From an uncultured Acetatifactor sp. (GTDB lineage Bacteria > Bacillota > Clostridia > Lachnospirales > Lachnospiraceae): 64,000 nt of DNA. The notes under the pieces were generated by a model that saw only the letters and a list, made by a program, of their open reading frames with translations, had not been told where the DNA came from and searched no databases. Position numbers and translations under genes: made by a program. The first letter of the stretch is position 1. Every line of letters starts with the position of its first letter. Location: contig CAJUSI010000001.1 in the NCBI GenBank assembly GCA_910589035.1, positions 1 through 64,000 on the forward strand, in the 5' to 3' direction. Shown piece by piece: positions 45,519 through 53,899 of the stretch.

Positions 45519-46841
45519 TCACTTTCGCCATTTTTCAATCACGCACTCATGCTTCTTCGTCCTCTCATCATAACTGATCCCTACTAAAAGCACTTCGCTC
45601 CCATACCCCTCAAATTGCATTTTTTCGATTGCATCCGCCACCTTTTCCCCGTTCAGGTTCAGGGCAGCCCTCAGCAGTTCGTCAGATTCTTTTACCAGCT
45701 TTGCAATTTCCCAATGTCCGCTGTTTTTCAGCGCCAGAAAGAATTCCTGCCTGATTTCTTCATTAGGGATATAAACCTTCTCTGCCTCCCCGTCGTACGC
45801 CAGGTACCCCAGATGGATAAGCAGCACCATAACATCATCCCTGCTCCGCAAACTGGTCAAATCATTCTGGAATGTTCCTGTATTAACAGGGCATTTCTCT
45901 CCCCCCAGCATGGACAAAATCGCTTCCCTCAGGCCGTCAAAATCCATGTCGATATAGATTTTCAGGGCCTCGTAGGTCTCCGTCTCCGTCCAGTAGCTGC
46001 CAAACTCCTGGTTCTGCATCGCCCGCATAATGGCATTGGGATTGTAAACCGACGGCACATTCTTAAAGGAGTAGCCATCATACCACCTTTTTGCCTCGCC
46101 ATAGTCCATGCCGTAATCCTCACAGAGCTGTCTGACCTCCGTCTCCGTAAAGCCTGCGTATTTTGCCAGCCGCTTCGGCGAAAGCATGGTATATTCCCGG
46201 AAATCTGTCATTGCCGACTGTGTGCCGTATTTTTTGATGGGCAGGATCCCTGTCATATAAGCCGCTTCTATCATGCTGTCTGTCAGGCTGCTTTTGAACA
46301 GTCCCCTGAGCAGCCGGATATATTCCTTCTGCAGGTCTGTGTCATTCTTTGCTTCCCGGAATAAAGCATCCCATTCATCTATGATGACAATGAATTTAAT
46401 GCCCGCCGACGCACTGGCCTTCGCCATTGCCATGGACAGATGCTCCTCCCCCGCCGCCGCAGGGTATACATCGGCAATCTCCTGAATCACCTGTTCCTGA
46501 ATATAAGCCATGATATCTTTCATGTTGCCGCAGAGCGAGATGAAAAGTGTCATGTCCAGATAAATCACATCATATTTGTTCAGATATTTCCTATAGGAAG
46601 GATCCTCTGCAATTTCCAGACCGTCAAACAACTCGCTTGAATCACAGCTTTTGTCATAATAAGCACATAACATTTTCACCGCAAAAGATTTCCCAAATCT
46701 CCTGGCGCGGCTCACACAGGTAAGCTTATCCGCCGTGCCAAGGGTTTCATTGATAAAGGAAATCAAGCCTGTCTTGTCAACATAGCGCCCTTTTCTAATC
46801 GCCCGAAAGCCGTCGTTTCCCACATTTAAATATCTTCCCAT
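45519..46841 (-). CDS. AAA-ATPase-like protein (pfam09820) lacking its nuclease core
   Basis: 440 residues. The N-terminal half has the family start GNDGFRAIRKGRYVDKTGLI, the Walker-like SRARRFGKSFAVKML and IVIIDEWDALF. Full-length members (about 520-580 residues) end in a PD-(D/E)XK nuclease domain (DUF1703). Here the sequence jumps from ALNLNGEKVADAIEKM straight to the terminal VLLVGISYDERTKKHECVI, so about 100 residues with the nuclease core are missing without loss of frame. The gene family is multicopy in gut anaerobes and its role is unknown. Inverted repeats flank the gene at 45440 and 47041. Confidence 0.8.
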   Translation of the reverse strand: MGRYLNVGNDGFRAIRKGRYVDKTGLISFINETLGTADKLTCVSRARRFGKSFAVKMLCAYYDKSCDSSELFDGLEIAEDPSYRKYLNKYDVIYLDMTLFISLCGNMKDIMAYIQEQVIQEIADVYPAAAGEEHLSMAMAKASASAGIKFIVIIDEWDALFREAKNDTDLQKEYIRLLRGLFKSSLTDSMIEAAYMTGILPIKKYGTQSAMTDFREYTMLSPKRLAKYAGFTETEVRQLCEDYGMDYGEAKRWYDGYSFKNVPSVYNPNAIMRAMQNQEFGSYWTETETYEALKIYIDMDFDGLREAILSMLGGEKCPVNTGTFQNDLTSLRSRDDVMVLLIHLGYLAYDGEAEKVYIPNEEIRQEFFLALKNSGHWEIAKLVKESDELLRAALNLNGEKVADAIEKMQFEGYGSEVLLVGISYDERTKKHECVIEKWRK

Positions 46842-47159
46842 ACCTGTCTGTCCCTCTCTTCAAGGCCTGCCATGCCCTGAGCATAACCTATGCTTCAAGA
46901 AGCGCAGCACGATTTCTATCACATGGCTCATGGCAAGATGGCCAATCCGGCCGTTTCCTGCCAGGAATAAGGTCATTATATCATGAGATCATATATCCTG
47001 CAAGCCAAGTCCGAACACAGGAAATTCCTGATATAAGTATGAAATTGTCAAGGTACACTGTTACCTCTATATCAAACATTGCCCGGCCGTATATAAACAG
47101 CCGTGCTCAGGAACTGTCTCAAACAACTCAAAAATCGTCACAAAATAGCTTATAAGCCG
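46842..47159. other. Intergenic region upstream of the AAA-ATPase gene
   Basis: Holds the right cassette-end repeat (47021-47041). A TTGACA facing leftward lies at 47051-47046 but no -10 sits at the right distance. Nothing else recognised. Confidence 0.4.
47021..47041 (-). repeat. Right inverted repeat of the AAA-ATPase cassette
   Basis: Read leftward it begins CATACTTATATCAGGA and ends ATTTC, the inverted match of 45440-45459 with a one-base indel. Confidence 0.6.
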
Positions 47160-47987
47160 TCACAAAGCACACCGCCGTTCCAAATACCTTTCCGGTTCGT
47201 TCAGGATGATATCCGTAATCCCCTGTCTTTCCAGGGGAACCAGATCCAGTCTCGTCCCTGTGGGCTTCTCCGGATAGAGATGCCCGGACATCCATGCCCG
47301 CACGGTCCTGCCCGCCAGCTCTTCTGCCGGAAGATCCATGCCCCGCCAGAACGGGTGCAGCGACGACGCGCCGCAGCCGCCCATCGCCTTATAGAGGCAG
47401 TCCGACACCCTGGAGTCCAGAATAGCGAGCTCCGCCTCCCCGTCGAGTTCCCTCAGCTTTTCCAGGGATCTTGCATAAAATGTGGAATATACCACCGCGT
47501 CCTGCAGGCCGCGCCTGTGCACGAGCTCCACGATTTTTTCTTCCATTCCCTCATAAGGGAAGATGCCGTTTTTCAGCTCTATATTCAGCCTCAGAGGCCT
47601 GCCGGATTTTAAGCGGGCTTCCAGAAGCTCTAATACCTCCTCCATGGCGGGCACCTGCTGCGTCGGGTGATCGTCCGCGTAAATATGAAGCTTTTTCAGC
47701 TGAGAGAGTGTGAAATCCCTCACATACCCCGTCCCTTCCGTGGTCCTGTCCACCCGTTCATCATGGATGACCGCCAGCTCCCCGTCCTTTGTGAGCTGAA
47801 TATCCAGCTCTATCCCTTCCAGGTTGTCAAGCCCCGCCGCTCTTTCAAACGCCAGCATCGTGTTCTCGGGATACCTCTGGCTGCATCCCCTGTGCGCCCA
47901 TATCTTCATGACTTTACCTATTCTGTCTCCAGGAATTCCTCCATTCACGGCTTCCGCCCCTCTGTCTCCAGGAATTCCTCCATTCAC
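47160..47987 (-). CDS. Glycerophosphodiester phosphodiesterase
   Basis: Hydrolyses glycerophosphodiesters to glycerol-3-phosphate and an alcohol. The family core starts MKIWAHRGCSQRYPENT with the catalytic His-Arg; ELDIQLTKDGELAVIHDE has the metal ligands and second His, and LNIELKNG the later Glu. The GTG at 47987 overlaps the upstream stop (GTGA) with AGAGGGG before it; the first 26 residues then contain a repeated NGGIPGDR made by a 39-bp duplication. The alternative start is the core ATG at 47909, whose ribosome site is poor. It has no signal peptide, so it acts in the cytoplasm, perhaps recycling or trimming glycerol-phosphate units of this locus. Confidence 0.85.
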   Translation of the reverse strand: MNGGIPGDRGAEAVNGGIPGDRIGKVMKIWAHRGCSQRYPENTMLAFERAAGLDNLEGIELDIQLTKDGELAVIHDERVDRTTEGTGYVRDFTLSQLKKLHIYADDHPTQQVPAMEEVLELLEARLKSGRPLRLNIELKNGIFPYEGMEEKIVELVHRRGLQDAVVYSTFYARSLEKLRELDGEAELAILDSRVSDCLYKAMGGCGASSLHPFWRGMDLPAEELAGRTVRAWMSGHLYPEKPTGTRLDLVPLERQGITDIILNEPERYLERRCAL

Positions 47988-48020
47988 GGCTTCCGCCCCT
48001 CTGTCTCCAGGAATTTCTCC
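47922..48020. repeat. 39-bp tandem repeat across a gene junction
   Basis: Two perfect 39-bp copies (47922-47960, 47961-47999) and a partial third. Leftward each unit encodes MEEFLETEGRKP and a stop, a copy of the end of the upstream gene, while in the next frame it forms the repeated N-terminus of the glycerophosphodiesterase. Confidence 0.92.
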
Positions 48021-49336
48021 ATTATTCCGGCCAGCGCCGCCGATTCCCCCCGGGTCAGCTTAAACCCGTTGTCGTTACTCCCGTTAATCATGGACAGAAA
48101 ATCGCTGATTTCATAGCGCAGCCCCTCCCCCAGGAACCGTTCGGAATACTTTTCCACCTGCCCGGAATCCTCCGTATGTATCTCAAAATAGGATGTCTTC
48201 CACCAGGGCGCCTCCACGACGATGTAACCCTTCGTGCCCGAAATCAGGAGTCTCCCATCGGACTTGACCCCCAGTCCGCAGGTGGCCGTGGCGATCCCAT
48301 TGGAATAGCGAAGGGAAGCCCTTGTAAAGAGATCAAGCCCGTTCTCCCCTCTCACGGCGTCAAACCGCAGCTCCTCATAATTCTTCCCGAAAAGCTTTAA
48401 AATCGGCAGCATGCAATAACTTCCCAGCTCGGTAAAACTTCCGCCGTACCTTAAGTCCGTCAGTTCCCTTGTGCCGGAGTCCTCCAGCTTCGTAAAGCAG
48501 GCTTCCACATTGCGGATACTGCCGATGGCCCCGCTGCATGCGATACCCATAAGTCTGCTGAAGCCCGGGCAATATGCGGTTTTAATCCCTTCCAGCACTA
48601 TCAGCCCCCGCTCCCTGGCACAGCCGAACAGCTCCTCCGCCTGCGCCCTCCGCAATACCATGGGTTTCTCGCACAGAACATGTTTCCCATGCTCCAGAGC
48701 CTCCTTAATATATCCGTAATGTGTCCCATGGGGCGATGCAATGTATACAAGATCCACCGCGGAAAAGAATTCCTCCATCTCCGTATAGGCTTCTATTTCC
48801 CATCTGTCGGCAAATTTCCGTGCACTCTCCCCGTGGGGATTATACGCCCCCTGCACGCTGACTCCGCTGACAAGTTTTGTCTCCATGAGAAATCTGCCCG
48901 CGATCCTGCCGGTTCCTATGATGCCAATCCGCTGGATCTGCTGCTTCTGCTCCCGCAGCATTGTGCTGGAGATGTTCCGCGTTCTCTCCAGGTAAACCAC
49001 CCGGCAATAATCCTTCAGATAATCAAAATTTCCCATCCAGTCGGAACCAACGGTAAAAATATCGATATTATATTTTTTGATATCGTTAAATTTCTGCCCC
49101 TGGGTCTCCTCGATGATAATCTCATCGGCAAACCCGGTCTTTCTCACATTTTCGATGCGCGTCAGCAGGGAATCTATTACATTCAGCTTTCCCCTGGTCC
49201 TGTCGTAGGCCTCCGTGGTCACGCCCACGATCAGGTAATCTCCCAGCGCCTTCGCCCTCTGAAGCAGCCGGTAATGCCCTTCATGGAAAAGGTCGAATGT
49301 GCCGTATGTAATTACCCTGGTACTCTTCTTTTCCAT
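47984..49336 (-). CDS. TagD-like cytidylyltransferase fused to a Gfo/Idh/MocA oxidoreductase
   Basis: 450 residues. Residues 1 to about 130 are a glycerol-3-phosphate cytidylyltransferase-type domain: TYGTFDLFHEGHYRLL with HxGH, LIVGVTTEAYD and RTRNISSTMLRE. The rest is a Gfo/Idh/MocA NAD(P) oxidoreductase: IGIIGTGRIAGRFLME, IASPHGTHYGYI and HVLCEKPM, then a C-terminal substrate domain. A single protein could oxidise or reduce a sugar or alditol and activate it with CTP. ATG 49336 is chosen; an in-frame GTG three codons earlier follows GGAG closely and is also possible. It is coupled to the glycerophosphodiesterase. Confidence 0.83.
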   Translation of the reverse strand: MEKKSTRVITYGTFDLFHEGHYRLLQRAKALGDYLIVGVTTEAYDRTRGKLNVIDSLLTRIENVRKTGFADEIIIEETQGQKFNDIKKYNIDIFTVGSDWMGNFDYLKDYCRVVYLERTRNISSTMLREQKQQIQRIGIIGTGRIAGRFLMETKLVSGVSVQGAYNPHGESARKFADRWEIEAYTEMEEFFSAVDLVYIASPHGTHYGYIKEALEHGKHVLCEKPMVLRRAQAEELFGCARERGLIVLEGIKTAYCPGFSRLMGIACSGAIGSIRNVEACFTKLEDSGTRELTDLRYGGSFTELGSYCMLPILKLFGKNYEELRFDAVRGENGLDLFTRASLRYSNGIATATCGLGVKSDGRLLISGTKGYIVVEAPWWKTSYFEIHTEDSGQVEKYSERFLGEGLRYEISDFLSMINGSNDNGFKLTRGESAALAGIMEKFLETEGRKP

Positions 49337-49430
49337 TGAAATCACTCATCTCCGTTATTATCATGCTTCTCTGCCGAAATCACCCTTCTCTCAAATCCGG
49401 AATTTCCCGCGGCTTCCAGCTCTTGGGGAT

Positions 49431-51998
49431 TTAATGTCTTTCCCGCCCCTTTTCACATATGAATCGGTATATTCTCTCCCCGCTGCCGCCGTCGGGCGAC
49501 GCATTTATTTTCGAGAATGCCCTGATCTGCCTTTCCCTGTCGAAGGGATTGCCGGTTATATTTCCATCCAGAAAGTCCTTCAAAGAGTTGAAAGCATTTT
49601 CATTCAGGCAGTACTGCATCCATTCCGACTCCTCCATGAAGCCCGGCTCATGCTCTCTCAGGTCGCTGTAGTCAAAATCGATCCCGACCTCCCGGCATTC
49701 CCCGGTGTCCATATTGACGTCATAAAGCTTACGCTCCGGCGCATACCATATCCGGCAGTCCGCCTTCCCCTGCTGGGGAATCGTTATGACAAAGCCTCCC
49801 ATGCCGCCCGCCGGAAAGTACCCGTTCCTGCCGCGGCTCCTGAACGGAAGCGGTGTCTTCCACTCCTCCATCTTCCCCGTCTCCCGGTCAAGGGAGACAT
49901 ACATATTTCCCCAGCACGGTGATATGACAATGCGTTCCCTCCCTGAAGCTTCCTCTCTGAAGAAAGCCGCCCCTCCAAAGGGCCTTTCCCCGCATTCCAC
50001 TTCATAGGGCCATTTCACGGACCGAAATCCCTGGGGCAGGCTGCCATATTCCCTTACCTTCCCTGTCTTCGGATTCCAGCGCGTAATCACCATCCCGTTC
50101 AGGGGCATAAGCCAGAGATCGTCCCCGTCCTGCACGATTCCCTGCGTCCCGAGGTTACAGGCGGAACGGCTGCTCAGCCTCCTTACCCCCATCGTATTCA
50201 TGTCCAGGAAGAGGAACTGATTGTCCACGGGAGAGGCGATGACCAGTTCATTCCCATAGGGGAACACTGCGCCCATGCATCTCTCTCCCTCCACAATCCT
50301 CACGTTGAACTGCCCTACGCCCTCCATGTAGAGGATCTCTTCCGTCGCCAGGTCAAAACGGACCAGCATGGGGTACTGATTCGGGAACAGGAAAATATAT
50401 TTCTCATTGTACCAATAGTTCCAAAAGCTCCCCGGCTGCGTAATCTGTATTTTGAACTCGATTTTTCTGATCTTATTGTCCTGAATCACCAGGATATGCT
50501 GGGCGCTGCCCGGAAGGACATATATTTTCCCCCTTAGCTCCACCGCCCTCATATAATAGCTGCCCCCGGAATACCCACTGCCCAAATCCATGTAAAATTT
50601 GTAATGATAATCATTCTTTTCGGAATACCACAGCTGGTTATTCCCGGTTACCTGATATCTGTCATCACCCCACGGATCAAATTGAGGGTTTATCCTCTCT
50701 CCCCTCCAATCGTCTCCCCCCGGCAGTGTATCAATGCCGTTATTTAAGATAAAGAGGGGCTTCCCGGCAACACCGAACAGCGCCGTGACGCTCGTTCCCG
50801 CGTCTCCAATGTATACATCTGAAAGCGCAATCGCACTTTCGATATCCGGCGTATCGTCATATATGCCCGTTCCTTCCTCCAGAAATCTGTTTTTCAAAGC
50901 ATCGTACAAGGGTACAAACATGGGCCTCATGGAACGGAAGGTGGACTCCAGCAACGGATGGGGCCGCCACAGCAGACAGGCGTCCTCCCTCCCCCGGAAA
51001 CACCGAAACACGTACTCCATCTTTTTGAGAAATCCCGGCGTATTGCTCAGCATTCCCCCGATGCTCGTATTGAAGAAATAAACCCTTCTTCCCGCCATTT
51101 TCTTCTTCCACTCTGCAGGCGGCTCCGGCGGATTTTCACATATCCGTATTACCCTGTCAAACTTGGGGGAACCAAGAGGAACCAGCTTTTCCCGCGGCAG
51201 CATCGGATCAAAGAATTTTCGGTATTTCTCCGCCTGGATAATAATGTAATCCACATTGTAATACGCCGTGCACTGTGCCTGTCCCTCCGCCATGCCTCCC
51301 GACGTGGCGTAATAGGGAATATACACCAGGCAATCCGTATACTTTTTCAGCTCCGCGGAATAAAACCTTGGATCTACGCTTGTGACATAGTTGGAATCGT
51401 CATACGGCGTGTGTATAAATATGGCGTCCGGCTGCCTGTCTTCAAAGGAATAATCATTATAATACACCACCGGCACATAGGAAGGCAGCTCACTCCCTTC
51501 ATAATGGTATGTCCCCATTGAGCCGTCCGTATTCCTGTCATAGTATGGAATGGGAACTACATAGGCATCACATACCGGATCTGCATCCGCAGCCTGCCAT
51601 ACACTTTCCAAAGAGTCCCACATGGAAGCCTTGTATGGAAGGAACACCATTTCATATCGCAGCTTTATATCATTCTTCAGGCTGCTCCTGAGCTGTATCA
51701 GCTGCCTGTGCAGCCTTTTGTATGTATTGTTTCCACCGGCTCCCCGTCCCCCGGCAATCTCCTCATAAATCCGGTATATCAGCTCGCAGTAATCCTCCAG
51801 CAGGCGGATTGTCCTGCAGTCTTCCCCCTCCGTTTTCTCTATCAGCTCCCCGCACCGGAGGGCCCCCTCCTGGCACTGAGCCAACAGTTCCATGGCTGCC
51901 GCGGCATTTCCGGTTTCCACATCCCTTTTTATTTCACCGTGCGCCTGTTCCAGCAATTCCAGGAAATCCTCCGCCTGTTTTTTCTGACACTTTCTCAT
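49431..51998 (-). CDS. Large TagF-like phosphotransferase with a beta-propeller-like C-terminus
   Basis: About 855 residues. A helical N-terminal segment (to about 130) is followed by a CDP-glycerol glycerophosphotransferase-like domain (MVFLPYKASMWDSLESV, LLWRPHPLLESTFRSM, AIALSDVYIGDAGTSVTALF). The last about 370 residues contain repeated strand-turn units such as FRSVKWPYEVECGER and GNMYVSLDRETGKMEEW, suggesting a beta-propeller that may bind glycan. The standard TDYSS motif is GDAGTS here, so catalysis may be altered. ATG 51998 after AGAGGA is preferred to ATG 52088, which overlaps the upstream ORF. Confidence 0.72.
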   Translation of the reverse strand: MRKCQKKQAEDFLELLEQAHGEIKRDVETGNAAAAMELLAQCQEGALRCGELIEKTEGEDCRTIRLLEDYCELIYRIYEEIAGGRGAGGNNTYKRLHRQLIQLRSSLKNDIKLRYEMVFLPYKASMWDSLESVWQAADADPVCDAYVVPIPYYDRNTDGSMGTYHYEGSELPSYVPVVYYNDYSFEDRQPDAIFIHTPYDDSNYVTSVDPRFYSAELKKYTDCLVYIPYYATSGGMAEGQAQCTAYYNVDYIIIQAEKYRKFFDPMLPREKLVPLGSPKFDRVIRICENPPEPPAEWKKKMAGRRVYFFNTSIGGMLSNTPGFLKKMEYVFRCFRGREDACLLWRPHPLLESTFRSMRPMFVPLYDALKNRFLEEGTGIYDDTPDIESAIALSDVYIGDAGTSVTALFGVAGKPLFILNNGIDTLPGGDDWRGERINPQFDPWGDDRYQVTGNNQLWYSEKNDYHYKFYMDLGSGYSGGSYYMRAVELRGKIYVLPGSAQHILVIQDNKIRKIEFKIQITQPGSFWNYWYNEKYIFLFPNQYPMLVRFDLATEEILYMEGVGQFNVRIVEGERCMGAVFPYGNELVIASPVDNQFLFLDMNTMGVRRLSSRSACNLGTQGIVQDGDDLWLMPLNGMVITRWNPKTGKVREYGSLPQGFRSVKWPYEVECGERPFGGAAFFREEASGRERIVISPCWGNMYVSLDRETGKMEEWKTPLPFRSRGRNGYFPAGGMGGFVITIPQQGKADCRIWYAPERKLYDVNMDTGECREVGIDFDYSDLREHEPGFMEESEWMQYCLNENAFNSLKDFLDGNITGNPFDRERQIRAFSKINASPDGGSGERIYRFICEKGRERH

Positions 51999-52059
51999 AT
52001 CTGTCCATTCCTCTTGTCTTCGGAACCAGTTGCATTTCCTCACGAATTCAATTATGAGT

Positions 52060-52416
52060 TCAATCCGTCCCGCTTCCGTTCCGCTCATGCCATTTCTTTT
52101 TCAATAAGGCATATTTGGTCATTCTCCCGAATGATGCAAATCGGCTCATGCCATAGCTCACTAATACACAGCCAGCCATAGTTTTCGCCTTTCCGCTTCG
52201 CTCCCGGTACTTCTCAAGCGCGGAATTCCGCTCCCTGAGTTCCCATGGGTCCTGGCATACCCAATACCCGCCTTCCGAAAAAAGCAGCTTCCAATGCCGT
52301 CCTTCTTTTTTATCAAAAGAAATTTCCCACAGTCCTACTCCCGTCTCCGGTTTTGGTAAAATACAGCCTTTCGGCGCATTCATCCATGTGATATTTCTTA
52401 ATGAACCAATTTCCAA
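52060..52416 (-). CDS. Small protein of unknown function downstream of the TnpB-like gene
   Basis: 118 residues from a TTG at 52416, or 107 from ATG 52383; neither has a good ribosome site. Composition looks protein-like, with GVGLWEISFDKKEGRHWKLL, GYWVCQDPWEL and a basic C-terminus. I recognise no family. It begins about 20 bases after the TnpB-like stop, in the zone where TnpB guide RNAs are normally encoded, so part of this stretch might instead be RNA. Confidence 0.4.
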   Translation of the reverse strand: MEIGSLRNITWMNAPKGCILPKPETGVGLWEISFDKKEGRHWKLLFSEGGYWVCQDPWELRERNSALEKYRERSGKAKTMAGCVLVSYGMSRFASFGRMTKYALLKKKWHERNGSGTD

Positions 52417-52434
52417 TGAACCGTTGTGAAACGG

Positions 52435-53748
52435 TCACGCCTCTCCTCTTAATGCTTTCCCTCTCTTCAGCACATTCCCCGCAGTATTCTGCCTCTCCGC
52501 CGTCTCCAGTCCACAGGACGGACACCGAAACAAGCTTCCTTCTCTAATGCCCTCCGCTCCGCAGCGGGAGCATTCCACACTGATCCCCTTTCCGTACACC
52601 TCCACCAGTTCAATGGAGCGTTCCCTGCATTTCTGTGCCAGCCTGCTTTTCACAAAGCCCTTCTGCCACATACTGACACTCGCATTTACCTTTTTATTTA
52701 TTCCAGCCTTTGAACGGCCCGGCAATTTGGGCAGATACACTGTACCCGGCTTCTCCGTGTCCAGCATTTGATTGATTTCCGCATTCACATAAGCATGCAA
52801 TGCAGCCTCCAGCCTCGCTTTTCCCGCATTGTATTTCTTCATGCCGGGATTATTCTTTGCATTTCTGCGATGTCCCGGAAGCCTCTCTCTCACATAATCC
52901 GTGAGCGCAGACTGATATTCCAGATACCGCTCCCCATAGACATTTCCCCTGTCCGTCACAAACATGCAGTGCATTCCCATGGCCAGCCCCGTTTCTCCCT
53001 CATAACCTGAAGGATGCTTCTGCTTTATCTCCACCGGTATGTATATGGTGATATTTCTCTCTTCCCGAAAAAGGCGGATGTAGATCTGCCGTGTATAAGC
53101 ATTATTATCCGTCAGCGGAATAAAAAGCCTTCTCCTGCTCTCCTTTGTGGCAAGATAAATGCCATGGTCTCCATACCGATATGCCTTCGGCGAAACCGTG
53201 AATCCGTCCGATTTATCAGTGCGCGGTCTGGTCAGACACCTGCGCACCTGTCTCCGAAGATATTGATTCAGCCTGTGAATATCCACTCCGTTGCTTACAG
53301 CCTGAAATCTCTCCTCCCAATCCTCCGGCAGACGAATTTCTCTTCCTGTCAAAACCGCTTCAAAACAGCGGCTCTGCTTCATGACAAAACGCAGATAATG
53401 CCTCTCCTCCGGTACCAGATTCTCATTTGCCTGAATGTTTTTCTCCACCCGCTTCTTTGTACGGCTCCACTGGCTTTTAATATCTCCCAGCGCATCGAAA
53501 ACAGCCAAATAAAAATATACCGACGGAAGACCCAGCTTCTCCCGAAGCCCGCTGCGGGTCATCTCATTCTGAACAGTATAACCCGGATAAATTTTGGCAA
53601 GGCCTCCGATTCCCCCATAGCGTTCATACACATAATTTCGAACCCTGCAGCAATCTTCCGCAATTTCCTGCAGCCCCGCCATATCCCTGTCCGAAACGGG
53701 AAGTTTATTGTATTGGCAGACTGTCTTATATATTGTCTCCGGCGGCAT
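52435..53748 (-). CDS. TnpB-like protein with substituted RuvC catalytic residues
   Basis: 437 residues with TnpB layout: helical N-terminal part, split RuvC-like core and a C-terminal zinc ribbon (CSRCG and CPSCG). The RuvC-I Asp of the usual GIDxG is Ala (TGLAMGMHCMF). The RuvC-II Glu of xxxEDL is Pro (TVYLPKLPG). The RuvC-III DRDxNAAxN is AERQNTAGN. By motif alignment all three catalytic acids are therefore lost, as in the nuclease-dead TnpB-like regulators called TldR. No TnpA and no IS200/IS605 ends were recognised. It is the first gene downstream of the invertible segment, 78 bases from the left site, and the first leftward gene of the island. RNA-guided DNA binding without cutting is a hypothesis. 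Confidence 0.72.
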   Translation of the reverse strand: MPPETIYKTVCQYNKLPVSDRDMAGLQEIAEDCCRVRNYVYERYGGIGGLAKIYPGYTVQNEMTRSGLREKLGLPSVYFYLAVFDALGDIKSQWSRTKKRVEKNIQANENLVPEERHYLRFVMKQSRCFEAVLTGREIRLPEDWEERFQAVSNGVDIHRLNQYLRRQVRRCLTRPRTDKSDGFTVSPKAYRYGDHGIYLATKESRRRLFIPLTDNNAYTRQIYIRLFREERNITIYIPVEIKQKHPSGYEGETGLAMGMHCMFVTDRGNVYGERYLEYQSALTDYVRERLPGHRRNAKNNPGMKKYNAGKARLEAALHAYVNAEINQMLDTEKPGTVYLPKLPGRSKAGINKKVNASVSMWQKGFVKSRLAQKCRERSIELVEVYGKGISVECSRCGAEGIREGSLFRCPSCGLETAERQNTAGNVLKRGKALRGEA

Positions 53749-53825
53749 TCCTACCTTGTTTCTACCTTCTTTCTTCTTGCAATGTATTTTCCTGCAGCTT
53801 CCATGTATCCGGCCGTATATTTTTT

Positions 53826-53846
53826 CGTAGAATGTTAAATTCTACG
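53826..53846 (-). repeat. Left recombination site of the invertible segment
   Basis: Arms CGTAGAAT and ATTCTACG are perfect inverted repeats around the asymmetric spacer GTTAA (TTAAC when read leftward). Confidence 0.65.
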
Positions 53847-53899
53847 TATAATGTCCTCAAAAGCGCTTTCTGTCTATACTTCCAAACATCGTGACCATT

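Noticed and set aside
52435..53748. Cas12-type CRISPR effector
   Set aside because: It is the size of TnpB, and no CRISPR array or other cas genes are in the window.
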